Source: Rathayibacter agropyri (GTDB lineage Bacteria > Actinomycetota > Actinomycetes > Actinomycetales > Microbacteriaceae). From it: a stretch of DNA of 64,000 nt. Of this stretch, positions 1-9,364 are shown piece after piece; position 1 is the stretch's first letter, and each line of letters opens with the position of its first letter. A program made the translations under genes and the position numbers. The stretch is taken from assembly GCF_013249015.1 (NCBI RefSeq), contig NZ_JABRPL010000001.1:730318-794317 (forward strand), written 5' to 3'. The notes beneath the pieces were generated by a model, which was not told where the DNA came from, made no database searches, and was given only the letters and a program-made list of their open reading frames with translations.

Positions 1-682
1 CCGTGCCTGCGCTCGTCCGCACCCGCACCGGCGCCGTTGCGCGCATCCCGAGCGCCCGGACGCCCTGCACGAGAGTGCCGCCCGCCGCGCGGAAGTCGGC
101 GGCGAGCGCCGTGAGTGCGTCCATCGGATCGAACTGCGCCTGGTCGTCCAGGGCGACGGCCGCAGTGCTGGGGAACGGGACGTCGAGCGTGCCGACGAGG
201 CGGGTCGCGAGGCCGAAGCGGCGTGCCGTCGCGTGCTCCTTCAGCACGGCGTCCACTCCGTCCGGAGTCTGTGCGTAGCTGTAGGTGGTGCGCCGCTGCA
301 CCGGGACGCCTGCGGTCTCGAGGTAGTCGACCAGCCAGCGGAAACCGGCGAGATTCGCAGCGACGTAGGCCTGTGTGACGGCGGGGATGTTGCGGGCCGC
401 GATCATCGAGAGGTGCGAGCCCTGCAGCAGGCTGAGCTTCGCGGTGGTGTTTCCGGTGGTCACGGCGCCGACCTCCCTCGCCTCGAGCACGAGGACTTGT
501 CGCCCGGAGCGCTGGAGGAGGAGGGCCGTGGTCAGCCCCGAGAGGCCGGCGCCGACGATCACGTCGTCGTAGTGCGCCTCCGGCTCGAACTCGTCGCTGG
601 GGACGCGCGCGGCACCCGCCCGCCAGAGCGAGAGGGGCGGCGGCGCGGACGGCGCGGTCGTGGTCGCTGCGTCTGGAGTCAT
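1..682 (-). CDS. FAD-dependent oxidoreductase (DAO family, YhfW-like), C-terminus cut off by window edge
   Basis: The reading frame opens at an ATG at 682, behind a GGAGGG ribosome site, and runs off the left edge, so about 227 N-terminal residues are visible. A dinucleotide-binding Rossmann motif (DDVIVGAGLSGL) lies near residues 40-51, followed by an acidic end of the second strand (VLVLEA). The GNTTAK segment just after it is typical of FAD oxidoreductases that carry a C-terminal Rieske [2Fe-2S] domain, such as Bacillus YhfW. The Rieske domain itself would lie outside the window, so that part is inference. The substrate is unknown. It is the first gene of its transcription unit as far as can be seen, downstream of corA on the same strand. 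Confidence 0.8.
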   Translation of the reverse strand, partial: MTPDAATTTAPSAPPPLSLWRAGAARVPSDEFEPEAHYDDVIVGAGLSGLTTALLLQRSGRQVLVLEAREVGAVTTGNTTAKLSLLQGSHLSMIAARNIPAVTQAYVAANLAGFRWLVDYLETAGVPVQRRTTYSYAQTPDGVDAVLKEHATARRFGLATRLVGTLDVPFPSTAAVALDDQAQFDPMDALTALAADFRAAGGTLVQGVRALGMRATAPVRVRTSAGT

Positions 683-770
683 CGGGGGTCCCTCCGCTCA
701 AGGCCGGGCGGCCTGAGGGCGACGCTACGCGGAGGGCTCGGGGTCGTCAGGGTGTTGACAGCTCGCGCCC

Positions 771-828
771 CAGCGCGTCAGAGACCAGCGCGTCAGAGAC
801 CAACGCGTTACAGCCAGCGCGTCACAGC
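771..828. repeat. Short tandem repeat across the corA stop codon
   Basis: Two identical 15-bp units (CAGCGCGTCAGAGAC at 771-785 and 786-800) are followed by two degenerate 14-bp units (801-814 and 815-828). The last unit includes the corA stop codon at 822-824, so the array probably arose by duplication of the 3' end of corA. Confidence 0.75.
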
Positions 829-1955
829 CAGCCCCAGCGCGTGAAGAGCCGGTGCAGCACGACGCTCGAGATGACCATCGCAACCAGTGATGCCGGGTAG
901 CCCCACGAGACGTGCAACTCCGGCATTTCATCGAAGTTCATACCGTAGATGCTCGAGATCATCGTCGGCGCGAAGAAGATGGCCGCCCAGGCCGAAATGC
1001 GCTTGACCTCGTCGTTTTGCTGGTTGCCCACCTCCGCCAGCTTCTTCATGTCCTCGTTTTGGCGCTGGGCGACGAGGGTGGCATTCACGGCCAGTATTTC
1101 GCGCAGCGTGGTCCTGAAGCCCTCGACGCGCTCGGTAACCACGGCGACGTGGTCGGCGACGTCGCGGATGTAGCGGCGCAGCTCCACATCCGACTGGAAG
1201 ACCTCGAAATCGGTGACCAGCCGGGCGAGCATCCCGGTCAACGGTGCGACCGCGCGCTGGAAGTCGAGCACCTCCTGGCTCAGCTCGTAGATGCGACGGG
1301 ACACCGCCGGGTCGCCCTCGAAGACCTGCGCTTCGATCTCGTCGATGTCGTTCTCGAGACCGGCCACGACCGGCGAGTACTGATCGACCACGGCGTCGAG
1401 GATCGCGTAGAGCACCGCGACGGGGCCGATGCGCAGCATCTCCGGGTCGGCCTCCATTCGGCGGCGCACCAGCGAAAGATCCGGCTTCTCGGAGTGGCGG
1501 ACGGTCACCACGAAGTTCGCACCGACGAACAGGTGCAGCTCGCCAAAGTCGACCTCCTCGCGCTGGTCGGAGTAGCTGGCGGCGCGGAGCACGACGAACA
1601 TGTCACTGCCGTAGCGCTCGAGCTTGGGCCGCTGGTGCGCGCTGATCGCGTCCTCCAGGGCAAGCGGATGCATCGAGAACTCGTCCTCGAGCGCGGCAAG
1701 TTCGGCGGCGTTTGGGCGGTAGAGGCCGATCCACGCCATCGCATCGGGCAGCTTCTGCAGCGCGGCGAGCGCCTCCGGGATGCTGCCCGGCGAGACCACG
1801 CGGCGGCCATCCTGGTAGATCGCGTTGTCGACCGTGCTGGTGCGGGCCGGTTCTTCCTCGGTGACAAGGCGCTGGATCGGCGCGGTGTCCTCGGCAGCGG
1901 CGCGTGTGCGCGAGCCGAGGCCGAGGATCGTCGCGGGGACGCGGGGCAGCTTCAC
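822..1955 (-). CDS. corA: Magnesium/cobalt transport protein CorA
   Basis: A 377-residue CorA-family Mg2+ channel of usual length. The long acidic and helical cytoplasmic domain is followed by two C-terminal membrane helices (about 319-336 and 349-370). The diagnostic YGMN selectivity motif is at about 337-340, at the end of the first helix, and an acidic loop (FDEMPEL) follows it. The GTG start at 1955 is chosen because GAGGAG lies a few bases upstream. The family forms pentamers in the cytoplasmic membrane and imports Mg2+, sometimes Co2+ or Ni2+. It is transcribed away from sbcD. The stop codon lies in a small tandem repeat. Confidence 0.95.
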   Translation of the reverse strand: MKLPRVPATILGLGSRTRAAAEDTAPIQRLVTEEEPARTSTVDNAIYQDGRRVVSPGSIPEALAALQKLPDAMAWIGLYRPNAAELAALEDEFSMHPLALEDAISAHQRPKLERYGSDMFVVLRAASYSDQREEVDFGELHLFVGANFVVTVRHSEKPDLSLVRRRMEADPEMLRIGPVAVLYAILDAVVDQYSPVVAGLENDIDEIEAQVFEGDPAVSRRIYELSQEVLDFQRAVAPLTGMLARLVTDFEVFQSDVELRRYIRDVADHVAVVTERVEGFRTTLREILAVNATLVAQRQNEDMKKLAEVGNQQNDEVKRISAWAAIFFAPTMISSIYGMNFDEMPELHVSWGYPASLVAMVISSVVLHRLFTRWGWL

Positions 1956-2119
1956 GGTCGTCTCCTCTGCTCGATCGACGCCCTATTGTGCACCAGCGGG
2001 TGAACGAAAGGTGTCCGGGCGACGCGGGACGCGTCACTCCTGCTGGCTCGCCGTGCGCCGGTGTCGGAGGGTCTCACTAGCCTGGAGATCTCCGCCGGCC
2101 ATGAACAGGAAGGACGCCC

Positions 2120-3268
2120 GTGAAGCTGCTGCACACCTCCGACTGGCACATCGGCCGCACCTTCCACGGGCACTCGACGCTCGCCGCCCTCGGGCTGGTG
2201 CTCGACGCGCTGGTCGAGACTGTCCGGGCAGAGCGGATCGACGCGGTGCTCGTCGCCGGCGACATCTTCGACTCCGCGGTGCCGGCCGCCGAGCACTTCA
2301 CGCTGCTCACCCACACCCTCGAGGCGATCCGCGCAGCCGGTGCCGACGTGGTGCTCACGAGTGGCAATCACGACTCACCCGCGCGGCTGGGCTTCCAGGC
2401 CGGGCTGCTGCGCTCGTCGGGGGTGCACGTGCTCACCGATCCCGAGGCGTATGCCGAGCCGGTCGTCCTGCGCGACGCGACCGGTCTCGAGGTCGGCGTC
2501 TACGGCATCCCCTTCCTTGAGCCCGCTCTCTACCGGCACCGGCACCCGGAGGAGTCGCTGCGCCGCCACGAGGAGGTGCTCGCCTTCGCGATGGGCCGGG
2601 TCCGCGCTGCCGCCGAGGCTGCTGGCAGGCCCTGGGTCGTGCTCGCGCACTGCTTTGCGGTCGGCGCACCGGCGGCAGTGCTTGAACGCGATATCACGGC
2701 GGGCGGGCTCGACTATGTCTCGGTCGAGCACTTCGCTGCGGCCGACTACGCGGCGCTCGGGCACGTCCACGGGCGAGCCGAGCTGCTGCCGAGCGTGCGC
2801 TACTCCGGGGCACCGCTGCACTACTCCTTCGGTGAGGCCGCGAAGCCGCGGGGCGGCTGGCTGGTCACGATCGGAGCAGGGGGGCTCGACGGAGTCGAGT
2901 GGTCACCGCTGCCGGTGCCGCGGCGGCTGAGCGTGATCGAGGGGCGCCTCGCCGAGCTGCTGGCCGATCCTTCGCTCGCCGAGTTCGAGGCGGACTGGGT
3001 CTCGGCGGTGCTGACCGACGCGGTCCGGCCGCTCGACGCGATGGCGAGCCTCCAGTCGCGCTTCCCGGGCTGCGCGACGCTCGAGCACCGCCCCCCGCAG
3101 GCGGCAGCCCAGCCGCGTGCGTACGCCGAGCGGATCCGCGGGCGCAGCGACGTCGACGTGGTCGATGACTTCCTCGCCCATGTGCGCGGCGGGCACGGCG
3201 CGACGGCGACCGAGCGTGCTCTGACGCTCGACGCGCTCGCGGCAGTCGACGCCGAGGCAATGCGGTGA
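2120..3268 (+). CDS. sbcD: Exonuclease subunit SbcD (Mre11-like nuclease)
   Basis: The 382-residue nuclease subunit of the SbcCD complex, which cleaves DNA hairpins and protein-blocked ends and acts in recombination and replication repair. The metallophosphoesterase motifs are all present: SDWH at residues 7-10, GDIFD at 47-51, GNHD at 82-85, and a GHVHG motif further on that supplies the last metal-binding histidines. The GTG start at 2120 is preceded by AGGAAGGA. The stop overlaps the sbcC start as GTGA, so the two proteins are probably made by coupled translation. Confidence 0.95.
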   Translation: MKLLHTSDWHIGRTFHGHSTLAALGLVLDALVETVRAERIDAVLVAGDIFDSAVPAAEHFTLLTHTLEAIRAAGADVVLTSGNHDSPARLGFQAGLLRSSGVHVLTDPEAYAEPVVLRDATGLEVGVYGIPFLEPALYRHRHPEESLRRHEEVLAFAMGRVRAAAEAAGRPWVVLAHCFAVGAPAAVLERDITAGGLDYVSVEHFAAADYAALGHVHGRAELLPSVRYSGAPLHYSFGEAAKPRGGWLVTIGAGGLDGVEWSPLPVPRRLSVIEGRLAELLADPSLAEFEADWVSAVLTDAVRPLDAMASLQSRFPGCATLEHRPPQAAAQPRAYAERIRGRSDVDVVDDFLAHVRGGHGATATERALTLDALAAVDAEAMR

Positions 3269-6201
3269 GAATCCGCCGTCTCGCCTTTGCCGGGCTGGGG
3301 CCCTTCCGCGTCCCGCAGTGCATCGACTTCGACCAGCTGGAGGACATCGGAATCTACCTGATCGCCGGTCGCACGGGCGCGGGCAAGTCGACGATCCTCG
3401 ATGCGATCAGCTTCGCGCTCTACGGTTCAGTGCCGCGGTTCGACGGCGCGGCCACGAAGCTCCGGAGTGATCACAGCGGGCCAGAGGACGACACGTTTGC
3501 CGAACTCGACTTCGAGGCGGCGGGCCACCTCTACCGGGTGCGCCGCTCACCCGAGTACGAGCGGCCCAAGCGCCGCGGCACGGGGACGACCACGCAGGCC
3601 GCGAAGGTTGCGCTGCTCGAGCACACGGACGGCGCGTGGGTCGGGCTTTCCTCGAGCGCGAAGGAGGTGGGCGTCGACATTGGGCGCATCGTCGGGCTGA
3701 CGAAGGACCAGTTCCTCCAGGTGATCCTCCTCGCGCAGAACCGCTTCCACGAGTTCCTGCTCGCGCGCAACGACGACCGGCAGCGCCTGCTGCGCACGCT
3801 CTTCGCGACCGAGCGCTACGACCTGCTCCGCCGCCGCCTCCTCGACCAGCGTGACGCGAGCGCGGCGGGCCTCGAGGAAGAGCGCGCGGCCGTAACCGCC
3901 CTCGCCGACGAGGCCGCGCGGCTGGTTGACGACGACGGGGAGCAGGGCGTGCCGGACGCGGCCTGGTTCGCTGCGTTGCCCGGGCGCCTCGCCGAGCCGC
4001 TCGCTGCTGCACGCGCCGACGCGTCCACAGCGGATGCGGCGAGCGCCAGAGCCTCCTCCACGCTCGACGACGCCCGCAGGGTGAGCCGCGGGCAGGAGCG
4101 GCGCCGTCTGGCACTGATCGAAGCGGAGGAGCTCGCGGTCACCGAAGCGCACGTGCAGCAACAGCGCACAGCGATCGAGCGGGCGCGCCGCGCCGACGGC
4201 GTGCTCCCTCTCCTCCGCGCGGCTCGGGCTGCCGACGAGAAGGAGCGGGCAGCGCTGCGGCAGCGCGATGTCGCGGCCGAGGCGTACCTGTCAACGGCCG
4301 AGGACGCGAGCGCTCCCGCCGCCGAGACGGCCGAGCGGCTCGCCGCGACCCTCGGCGCTCTCACCGAGGCGCTGGCCGACGAACGTCGTCTTCCCGGGGC
4401 CGAGCTCGAGGCCGAGCGCGCGGCCCGCGCCGAGCAGGCGGCGGCGGCCTCGCTGGCCGAGCTCGAGGAGGAGCTGCGCGAGCTGCCGACGAGGGCCGAC
4501 GCGGTTGCCGCCGAGGAGGAGTCCCTGGCCGGCGAGGCCGCCGCCGTCCCCGTCCGCTTCGAGGAACTCGCCGGCACCCAGCGGAGAATCGAGGCAGCCC
4601 GCGAACGCGATCTCGCCGCGACTACCGTCCAGCGTCTCCGCACCGTCTACGCCGAGGCGGCGCGGGTGCACGGCGAGCGCGCCGCCGAACAAGCCGCGCT
4701 GATCGCCCGACGCTTCGCAGGCTTCGCCGGCGAACTCGCCGAGCGGCTCGAGCCCGGCGAGCCATGCCCGGTCTGCGGATCCTGCGATCACCCGCGGCCG
4801 GCCGAGCATGAGGGTCCGAGCACGGTCGGCACCGACGACCTCGACCGTGCCCGGGCTGCGGTCGAGCGCGCCGCTGCAGCTCTCGACTCCGCCCGCGAGC
4901 GCGAGGGTAGCGCGGGCCTCGCTCTCGCCGCGCTCGACGAGCGTGTCGGAGACGCGACCGAGTTGGAGTCACTTCGGTCGGCGCAGGAGGAGCGCCTCGC
5001 CGCCGCCCGCGCCGCGGCCGCCCGAATGGACGAGCTGCGCCGCGAGCGCGCCGACCTGCGCGCGCGGATCGAGGCGCTCACCACCGGGCGTGACACCTCC
5101 CGAGCCGAGCACCAGGCGCGCATCGGCGAGGCGACCCTGGCTGCGGAGGCTCTGCGGCTGCTGCGGGAGCGCGTCGACGCCTCCCGAGACGGAGCCGTGA
5201 GCATCGCTGCCCGAGTGGAGGCCCTCACCGCGCAGCGCCGTTGTGCCGTCGCCCTGGTCGAGGCCGAGGAGGCGGCGCTGAGGCGAAGAGAGGCGGCGGA
5301 CGCCGCACGGGCCGAGTTGGCCGAGGTGCTCGCCGAGCGCGGCTTCGCGACAGCGGAAGAGGCCGAGTCCGCCGCTCTAGCGACCGGCGAGCGCGCCCGC
5401 GCCGAGGCGGCCGTCGCCGATCACGAGCGCCGGCGCAGCGCAACCGAGGCGGTGCTCGCCGATCCGGAGCTGAGCGGGCTGCCCGCACGGGCGGTCGATG
5501 TCGTGGCCGCGGAGGACGAGGCCCGCGCCGCCTCCGCTCGCCGGGATGAGGCGCGCGACCGTCTCTCCGTGCTGGAGCACCGCTCGGCGCGCCTCGCCGA
5601 CCTCGCCGAGCGCGCGGCGGGGCGCCTCGGCACGCTCGACGAGCGCCTTCGCCGCCACGAGGAGCTGCGTGCCCTGGCCGAAACCGTCTCGGGGCGCGGC
5701 CAGAACACCCGGCGAATGGACCTGGAAGCGTTCGCCCTCGCCGGCCGCCTGGAGGAGATCGTTGCCGCCGCGAACCTCCGCCTCGACGCGATGACCAGCG
5801 GCCGCTACGCCCTCGCCCACGACGACTCCCTCGCCTACCGCGGCGCCGCCTCCGGCCTCGGGATCGACGTGCTCGACGCTTTTACGGGTGTGCGGAGACA
5901 GCCCGCGTCGTTGTCGGGCGGCGAGACGTTCCTCGCTTCGCTCGCCCTGGCACTCGGCCTGGCCGACGTCGTCACCGCGCAGTCCGGCGGAATCTCGCTC
6001 GAGACGATGTTCATCGACGAGGGCTTCGGCTCGCTCGACGGCGAGACGCTCGAGACGGCGCTCGGCACACTCGACGCCCTGCGCTCCGGCGGTCGCACCA
6101 TCGGCCTGATCAGTCACGTCGATACCATGCGCGAACGCCTCCCGGTAGGTCTGCGCGTCGTCGTCGGCCCTCGCGGCGACAGCACGATCCTCACCGGCTG
6201 A
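3265..6201 (+). CDS. sbcC: Exonuclease subunit SbcC (SMC-like ATPase)
   Basis: The 978-residue ATPase partner of SbcD. Walker A (GRTGAGKS) lies at residues 35-42. A long Ala/Glu/Arg-rich coiled coil is split by a CPVC zinc hook at Cys501 and Cys504. The ABC signature (LSGGETF) is near 883, Walker B (MFIDEGFGSLD) near 915, and an ISHVD switch histidine follows. The hook lies in the middle of the protein, as expected for two such arms that dimerise through zinc. The GTG start shares four bases with the sbcD stop. A perfect 18-bp inverted repeat follows the stop codon by about 30 bases. Confidence 0.95.
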   Translation: MRIRRLAFAGLGPFRVPQCIDFDQLEDIGIYLIAGRTGAGKSTILDAISFALYGSVPRFDGAATKLRSDHSGPEDDTFAELDFEAAGHLYRVRRSPEYERPKRRGTGTTTQAAKVALLEHTDGAWVGLSSSAKEVGVDIGRIVGLTKDQFLQVILLAQNRFHEFLLARNDDRQRLLRTLFATERYDLLRRRLLDQRDASAAGLEEERAAVTALADEAARLVDDDGEQGVPDAAWFAALPGRLAEPLAAARADASTADAASARASSTLDDARRVSRGQERRRLALIEAEELAVTEAHVQQQRTAIERARRADGVLPLLRAARAADEKERAALRQRDVAAEAYLSTAEDASAPAAETAERLAATLGALTEALADERRLPGAELEAERAARAEQAAAASLAELEEELRELPTRADAVAAEEESLAGEAAAVPVRFEELAGTQRRIEAARERDLAATTVQRLRTVYAEAARVHGERAAEQAALIARRFAGFAGELAERLEPGEPCPVCGSCDHPRPAEHEGPSTVGTDDLDRARAAVERAAAALDSAREREGSAGLALAALDERVGDATELESLRSAQEERLAAARAAAARMDELRRERADLRARIEALTTGRDTSRAEHQARIGEATLAAEALRLLRERVDASRDGAVSIAARVEALTAQRRCAVALVEAEEAALRRREAADAARAELAEVLAERGFATAEEAESAALATGERARAEAAVADHERRRSATEAVLADPELSGLPARAVDVVAAEDEARAASARRDEARDRLSVLEHRSARLADLAERAAGRLGTLDERLRRHEELRALAETVSGRGQNTRRMDLEAFALAGRLEEIVAAANLRLDAMTSGRYALAHDDSLAYRGAASGLGIDVLDAFTGVRRQPASLSGGETFLASLALALGLADVVTAQSGGISLETMFIDEGFGSLDGETLETALGTLDALRSGGRTIGLISHVDTMRERLPVGLRVVVGPRGDSTILTG

Positions 6202-6232
6202 GGCGCCCCTGGGCCGTGGCGCCCGCGAGAAG

Positions 6233-6274
6233 CCAAAAGTTGTCGCACTCGGCGTCGAGTGCGACAACTTTTGG
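6233..6274. terminator. Perfect 18-bp inverted repeat after sbcC, probable terminator
   Basis: Arms at 6233-6250 and 6257-6274 are exactly complementary with a 6-base loop (GGCGTC). The outer part of the stem is AT-rich (CCAAAAGTTG / CAACTTTTGG), so the 3' arm supplies a short U run. It separates sbcC from the thiamin riboswitch. It could terminate from either side or be a dispersed intergenic repeat. Confidence 0.7.
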
Positions 6275-6323
6275 ACACTCGCGCGGGCCGGCGACCGCGC
6301 CTCCGCTGCTAGGGTCGGCCCCA

Positions 6324-6400
6324 GTGACACGGGGTGCCCGCCAGGGCTGAGAAGACACCCGTCGAACCTGATCTAGTTCGTACTAGCGAAGGGATGTCGC
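6324..6400 (+). promoter_or_regulatory. TPP riboswitch (THI element)
   Basis: The conserved thiamin pyrophosphate aptamer blocks occur in order: ACGGGGTGCC, then GGGCTGAGA with ACACCCGT, then GAACCTGATCTAGTT, then TACTAGCGAAGGGA. The closing stem can form between 6324-6329 and 6395-6400. The GAAGGGA at the 3' end of the aptamer is also the Shine-Dalgarno sequence for the ATG at 6403, eight bases on. Ligand binding would therefore hide the ribosome site, so control is probably translational. It precedes thiM. Confidence 0.95.
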
Positions 6401-6402
6401 GA

Positions 6403-7251
6403 ATGAGCATTCGCACGCCTGCCCACCCGACTCCAGCAGCCTCCGTCGGCCGCGACCTCGACGCACTGCGCGCCTCCCCTCCGCTGGTGCAGTGCATCAC
6501 CAACGCCGTCGTCGCCGGCTTCACCGCCAACAGCCTCCTGGCCCTCGGCGCGACGGCGGCCATGTGCGACCTGCCGGGAGAAGCCGGCGTCTTCGCCGCC
6601 GTCGCCTCCGCCACGCTCGTCAATCTCGGCACACCCGGGGCGGAGCAGCGCGAGGGCACGCGCGAGGCCGTCGCGTCAGCAGCGCGCGCCGGCACCCCCT
6701 GGGTGCTTGACCCTGTCGCCGTCGGCCCGCTGCCGGTGCGTACCGCCTTCGCCGCCGAACTCCTCGGGGCCGGACCCGCGATCATCCGCGGCAATGCCTC
6801 CGAGATCCTGGCCGTCGCCGGCGCAGGCGCGGGCGGTCGCGGAGTGGACACCGTCGACACTGCCGAGCAGGCTCTCGACTCCGCCCGTGACCTCGCTCGA
6901 CGCACCGGCGCGGTTGTCGCGATCTCGGGAGCCGTCGATGTCGTCACCGACGGCGACCAGGTCCTCCGCGTGTCGGGCGGCCATCCCCTCCTCACCCGTA
7001 TCACCGGCGGCGGCTGCGCACTCGGCGCGGTGATGGCCGCGTTCCTCGGCACCGAGCGCGGACGCGGCCACGGCACCGGCGAACGCCACCGCGCCCTCGA
7101 CGCCGCGGTCGCCGCGTCCGTCGTGTGGGGGCTCGCCGCCGAGCACGCCGCCGGCGCGAGCAGCGGTCCGGGCTCGTTCGCTGTCGCCCTGCTCGACGCC
7201 CTCGCGTCGCTCGAGTCTGCCGACGTCGTCACGGGAGCGCGGATCGCATGA
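6403..7251 (+). CDS. thiM: Hydroxyethylthiazole kinase ThiM
   Basis: A 282-residue kinase that phosphorylates 4-methyl-5-(2-hydroxyethyl)thiazole so that it can be reused for thiamin synthesis. Family features include the N-terminal VQCITNAV segment, a GTPGAEQ-like region, a DPVAVG motif, the GNASEI motif, and the C-terminal [11 protein letters not shown] segment carrying the active-site cysteine. The ATG at 6403 is chosen over the in-frame GTG at 6334, which lies inside the riboswitch aptamer. The stop overlaps thiE as ATGA. Confidence 0.95.
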   Translation: MSIRTPAHPTPAASVGRDLDALRASPPLVQCITNAVVAGFTANSLLALGATAAMCDLPGEAGVFAAVASATLVNLGTPGAEQREGTREAVASAARAGTPWVLDPVAVGPLPVRTAFAAELLGAGPAIIRGNASEILAVAGAGAGGRGVDTVDTAEQALDSARDLARRTGAVVAISGAVDVVTDGDQVLRVSGGHPLLTRITGGGCALGAVMAAFLGTERGRGHGTGERHRALDAAVAASVVWGLAAEHAAGASSGPGSFAVALLDALASLESADVVTGARIA

Positions 7252-7898
7252 GCACCGACCTTTCTCTCTACCTCGTCACCGACACCGCGCAGTGCGGCTC
7301 GCGGGGAGTGCCCGCCGTGGTCGCCGCGGCGGTCGCGGGTGGAGTCCGCACCGTGCAGATCCGCGATCACTCCGCCCCCGCCGCCGACCTGGTGGCCCTG
7401 ACCTGTGCAGTCGCCGCTGTTCTCGACGGGCGCGCCAGCATGACCCTCCTGGTCGACGACCGCGTCGACGTCGTCCTCGCTGCGCGTCTGAACGGCGCCC
7501 GGGTCGACGGCGTCCACCTCGGCCAGTCCGATCTCCCGGCTACCGCCGCGCGGGCGATCCTCGGACCGGACGCGGTCGTCGGTCTCACCGCGAACACGAC
7601 GGAGCACCTCGCCGCGGTGCACGCGCTGCCGTCCGGCACGGTCGACTACCTCGGCGTCGGAGTGATCCGCCCCACGGCGACCAAGCCTAACCACCCCGCT
7701 CCGCTGGGCCTCGACGGCTTCGCAGCCCTCGCCGCCGCCACTCCCCTGCCCTGCGTCGCCATCGGCGGGATCACGGTCGCAGACGCCGGTCCCCTGCGCC
7801 GCGCAGGCGCGGCCGGGCTCGCCGTCGTCTCGGCGCTCTGCACGGCGGAGGACCCCGCGGCCGTCGCCCGCCGCTTCCGCACGGAGTGGGACCGGTGA
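7248..7898 (+). CDS. thiE: Thiamine-phosphate synthase ThiE
   Basis: A 216-residue TIM-barrel enzyme joining HMP pyrophosphate and thiazole phosphate into thiamin phosphate. Typical elements are YLVTD at the start, VQIRDH in place of the more common VQLR(E/D)K, the LLVDDRVDV and VHLGQSDLP motifs, the [13 protein letters not shown] phosphate-binding stretch and the final VAIGGI and GLAVVSAL loops. The ATG overlaps the thiM stop (ATGA), and its own stop overlaps the next gene (GTGA), so the three genes are tightly coupled under the TPP riboswitch. Confidence 0.95.
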   Translation: MSTDLSLYLVTDTAQCGSRGVPAVVAAAVAGGVRTVQIRDHSAPAADLVALTCAVAAVLDGRASMTLLVDDRVDVVLAARLNGARVDGVHLGQSDLPATAARAILGPDAVVGLTANTTEHLAAVHALPSGTVDYLGVGVIRPTATKPNHPAPLGLDGFAALAAATPLPCVAIGGITVADAGPLRRAGAAGLAVVSALCTAEDPAAVARRFRTEWDR

Positions 7899-9364
7899 CC
7901 CCACGCATCCTCAGCATCGCCGGCACCGACCCCACCGGTGGGGCAGGCATCCAGGCCGATCTCAAGTCCATCGGTGCCCTCGGCGGTTACGGGATGGCCG
8001 TGGTCACCGCCCTGGTCGCGCAGAACACGCGCGGAGTCCGCTCCCTGCACCTGCCGCCGGCCGCGTTTCTCCGCGACCAACTCGACGCGGTCGGCGACGA
8101 CGTGGTGATCGACGCGGTGAAGATCGGGATGATCGCCACGGCCGAGTACGCCGGAGTTGTCGCCGAGTGGCTCGAGGAGCTGCGGCCACCGGTCGTGGTC
8201 GTCGACCCGGTGATGGTCTCCACGAGCGGCCACCGACTCCTCGCTCCCGACGCCGAGGAGGCGGTGCGCGATCTGCTGCGCTACGCCCACCTGGTGACGC
8301 CGAACCTCGCCGAACTCGGCGTGCTCGCCGGAGCACCGACCGCCGCCGAGTGGCCCACCGCGCTCGATCAGGGCGCCGCACTCGCCCGCACGCTCGACGC
8401 GGCCGTGCTGGTGAAGGGCGGACACCTCGCCGGCCCGGCGACTCCCGACGCGATCGTCACCCCCGACGGTCGGATCCGCGAGGTTCCCGGCGAGCGGGTA
8501 ACCACGGCGAACACGCACGGCACCGGCTGCTCGCTCTCCTCCGCCATGGCGACCCTCCTCGCCGGCCGCGGCACGTCCTCCGATGCCCTCGTCGGGGCGC
8601 TGATCGAGGCGAAGGAGTGGCTGACCGGGGCCTTGCGCGCCGCGGACGCGCTCGAGGTCGGCTCCGGCGCCGGTCCGATCGACCACTTCCATCGGCTCCG
8701 CTCACCCGCCTTCTGCGCGGGAGTGTGGGCTGAGACGAGCGCGCTGCGCCGCGACATCGACGAGCTGCCCTTCCTCCGCGCGCTCGCCGACGGCACCCTC
8801 GACCGGGAGGACTTTGAGTGGTTCCTCGAGCAGGACGCCCTCTACCTCATCGAGTACGCGCGGGTGCTCGCCGCCGCCGCGCAGCGTGCCCCGACGACCG
8901 CCGAGCAGATCTTCTGGGCCGAGGGCTCGGCGTCGGCGATCGAGGCGGAGGCGCAGCTGCATCGCACCCGCCTGGGCACGCGGGAAGCGACGGCTGCCCC
9001 GGTCACCCGCGGCTACATCGACCACCTGCAGGCCGCCGTCGCGCGCGGCGGCTACGGCGAGATCGTCGCCGCGCTCCTGCCGTGCTTCTGGCTCTATGCG
9101 GACGCCGGGACCCGGCTCGCCGCGGCGAACCGTCCCGGTCACCCCTACGCGGACTGGCTCGGCACCTACGGCGATCCGGCGTTCGCGGCGGCTACGGAGC
9201 GGGCAATCGCCCTGACCGAGGAGGCCGCCGCGAACGCGACCGTGCAGGATCGCGCCGCCATGCGCGACGCGTTCCTGCGGTCGAGCATGTTCGAGCGCGA
9301 CTTCTTCGCGGCGCCGCTCAGCCGTTCCCCGCTCAGCCGATCGCCTCGCGGAGGACGTGCATGA
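7895..9364 (+). CDS. thiD: Bifunctional HMP/HMP-phosphate kinase fused to TenA aminopyrimidine hydrolase (ThiD-TenA)
   Basis: A 489-residue fusion. Residues 1 to about 265 are ThiD: IAGTDPTGGAGIQADLK at the N-terminus, VVDPVMVSTSG in the middle and NTHGTGCSLSSA with the catalytic cysteine. Residues from about 270 to 480 are a TenA domain with the FLRALADG, FLEQDALYL and LLPCFWLYAD motifs, the last carrying the nucleophilic cysteine. ThiD phosphorylates HMP twice, while TenA releases HMP from degraded thiamin, so one protein makes and activates HMP. The GTG at 7895 overlaps the thiE stop; an in-frame GTG at 7886 is possible. The 3' end overlaps the convergent helicase gene by 32 bp. Confidence 0.92.
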   Translation: MTPRILSIAGTDPTGGAGIQADLKSIGALGGYGMAVVTALVAQNTRGVRSLHLPPAAFLRDQLDAVGDDVVIDAVKIGMIATAEYAGVVAEWLEELRPPVVVVDPVMVSTSGHRLLAPDAEEAVRDLLRYAHLVTPNLAELGVLAGAPTAAEWPTALDQGAALARTLDAAVLVKGGHLAGPATPDAIVTPDGRIREVPGERVTTANTHGTGCSLSSAMATLLAGRGTSSDALVGALIEAKEWLTGALRAADALEVGSGAGPIDHFHRLRSPAFCAGVWAETSALRRDIDELPFLRALADGTLDREDFEWFLEQDALYLIEYARVLAAAAQRAPTTAEQIFWAEGSASAIEAEAQLHRTRLGTREATAAPVTRGYIDHLQAAVARGGYGEIVAALLPCFWLYADAGTRLAAANRPGHPYADWLGTYGDPAFAAATERAIALTEEAAANATVQDRAAMRDAFLRSSMFERDFFAAPLSRSPLSRSPRGGRA

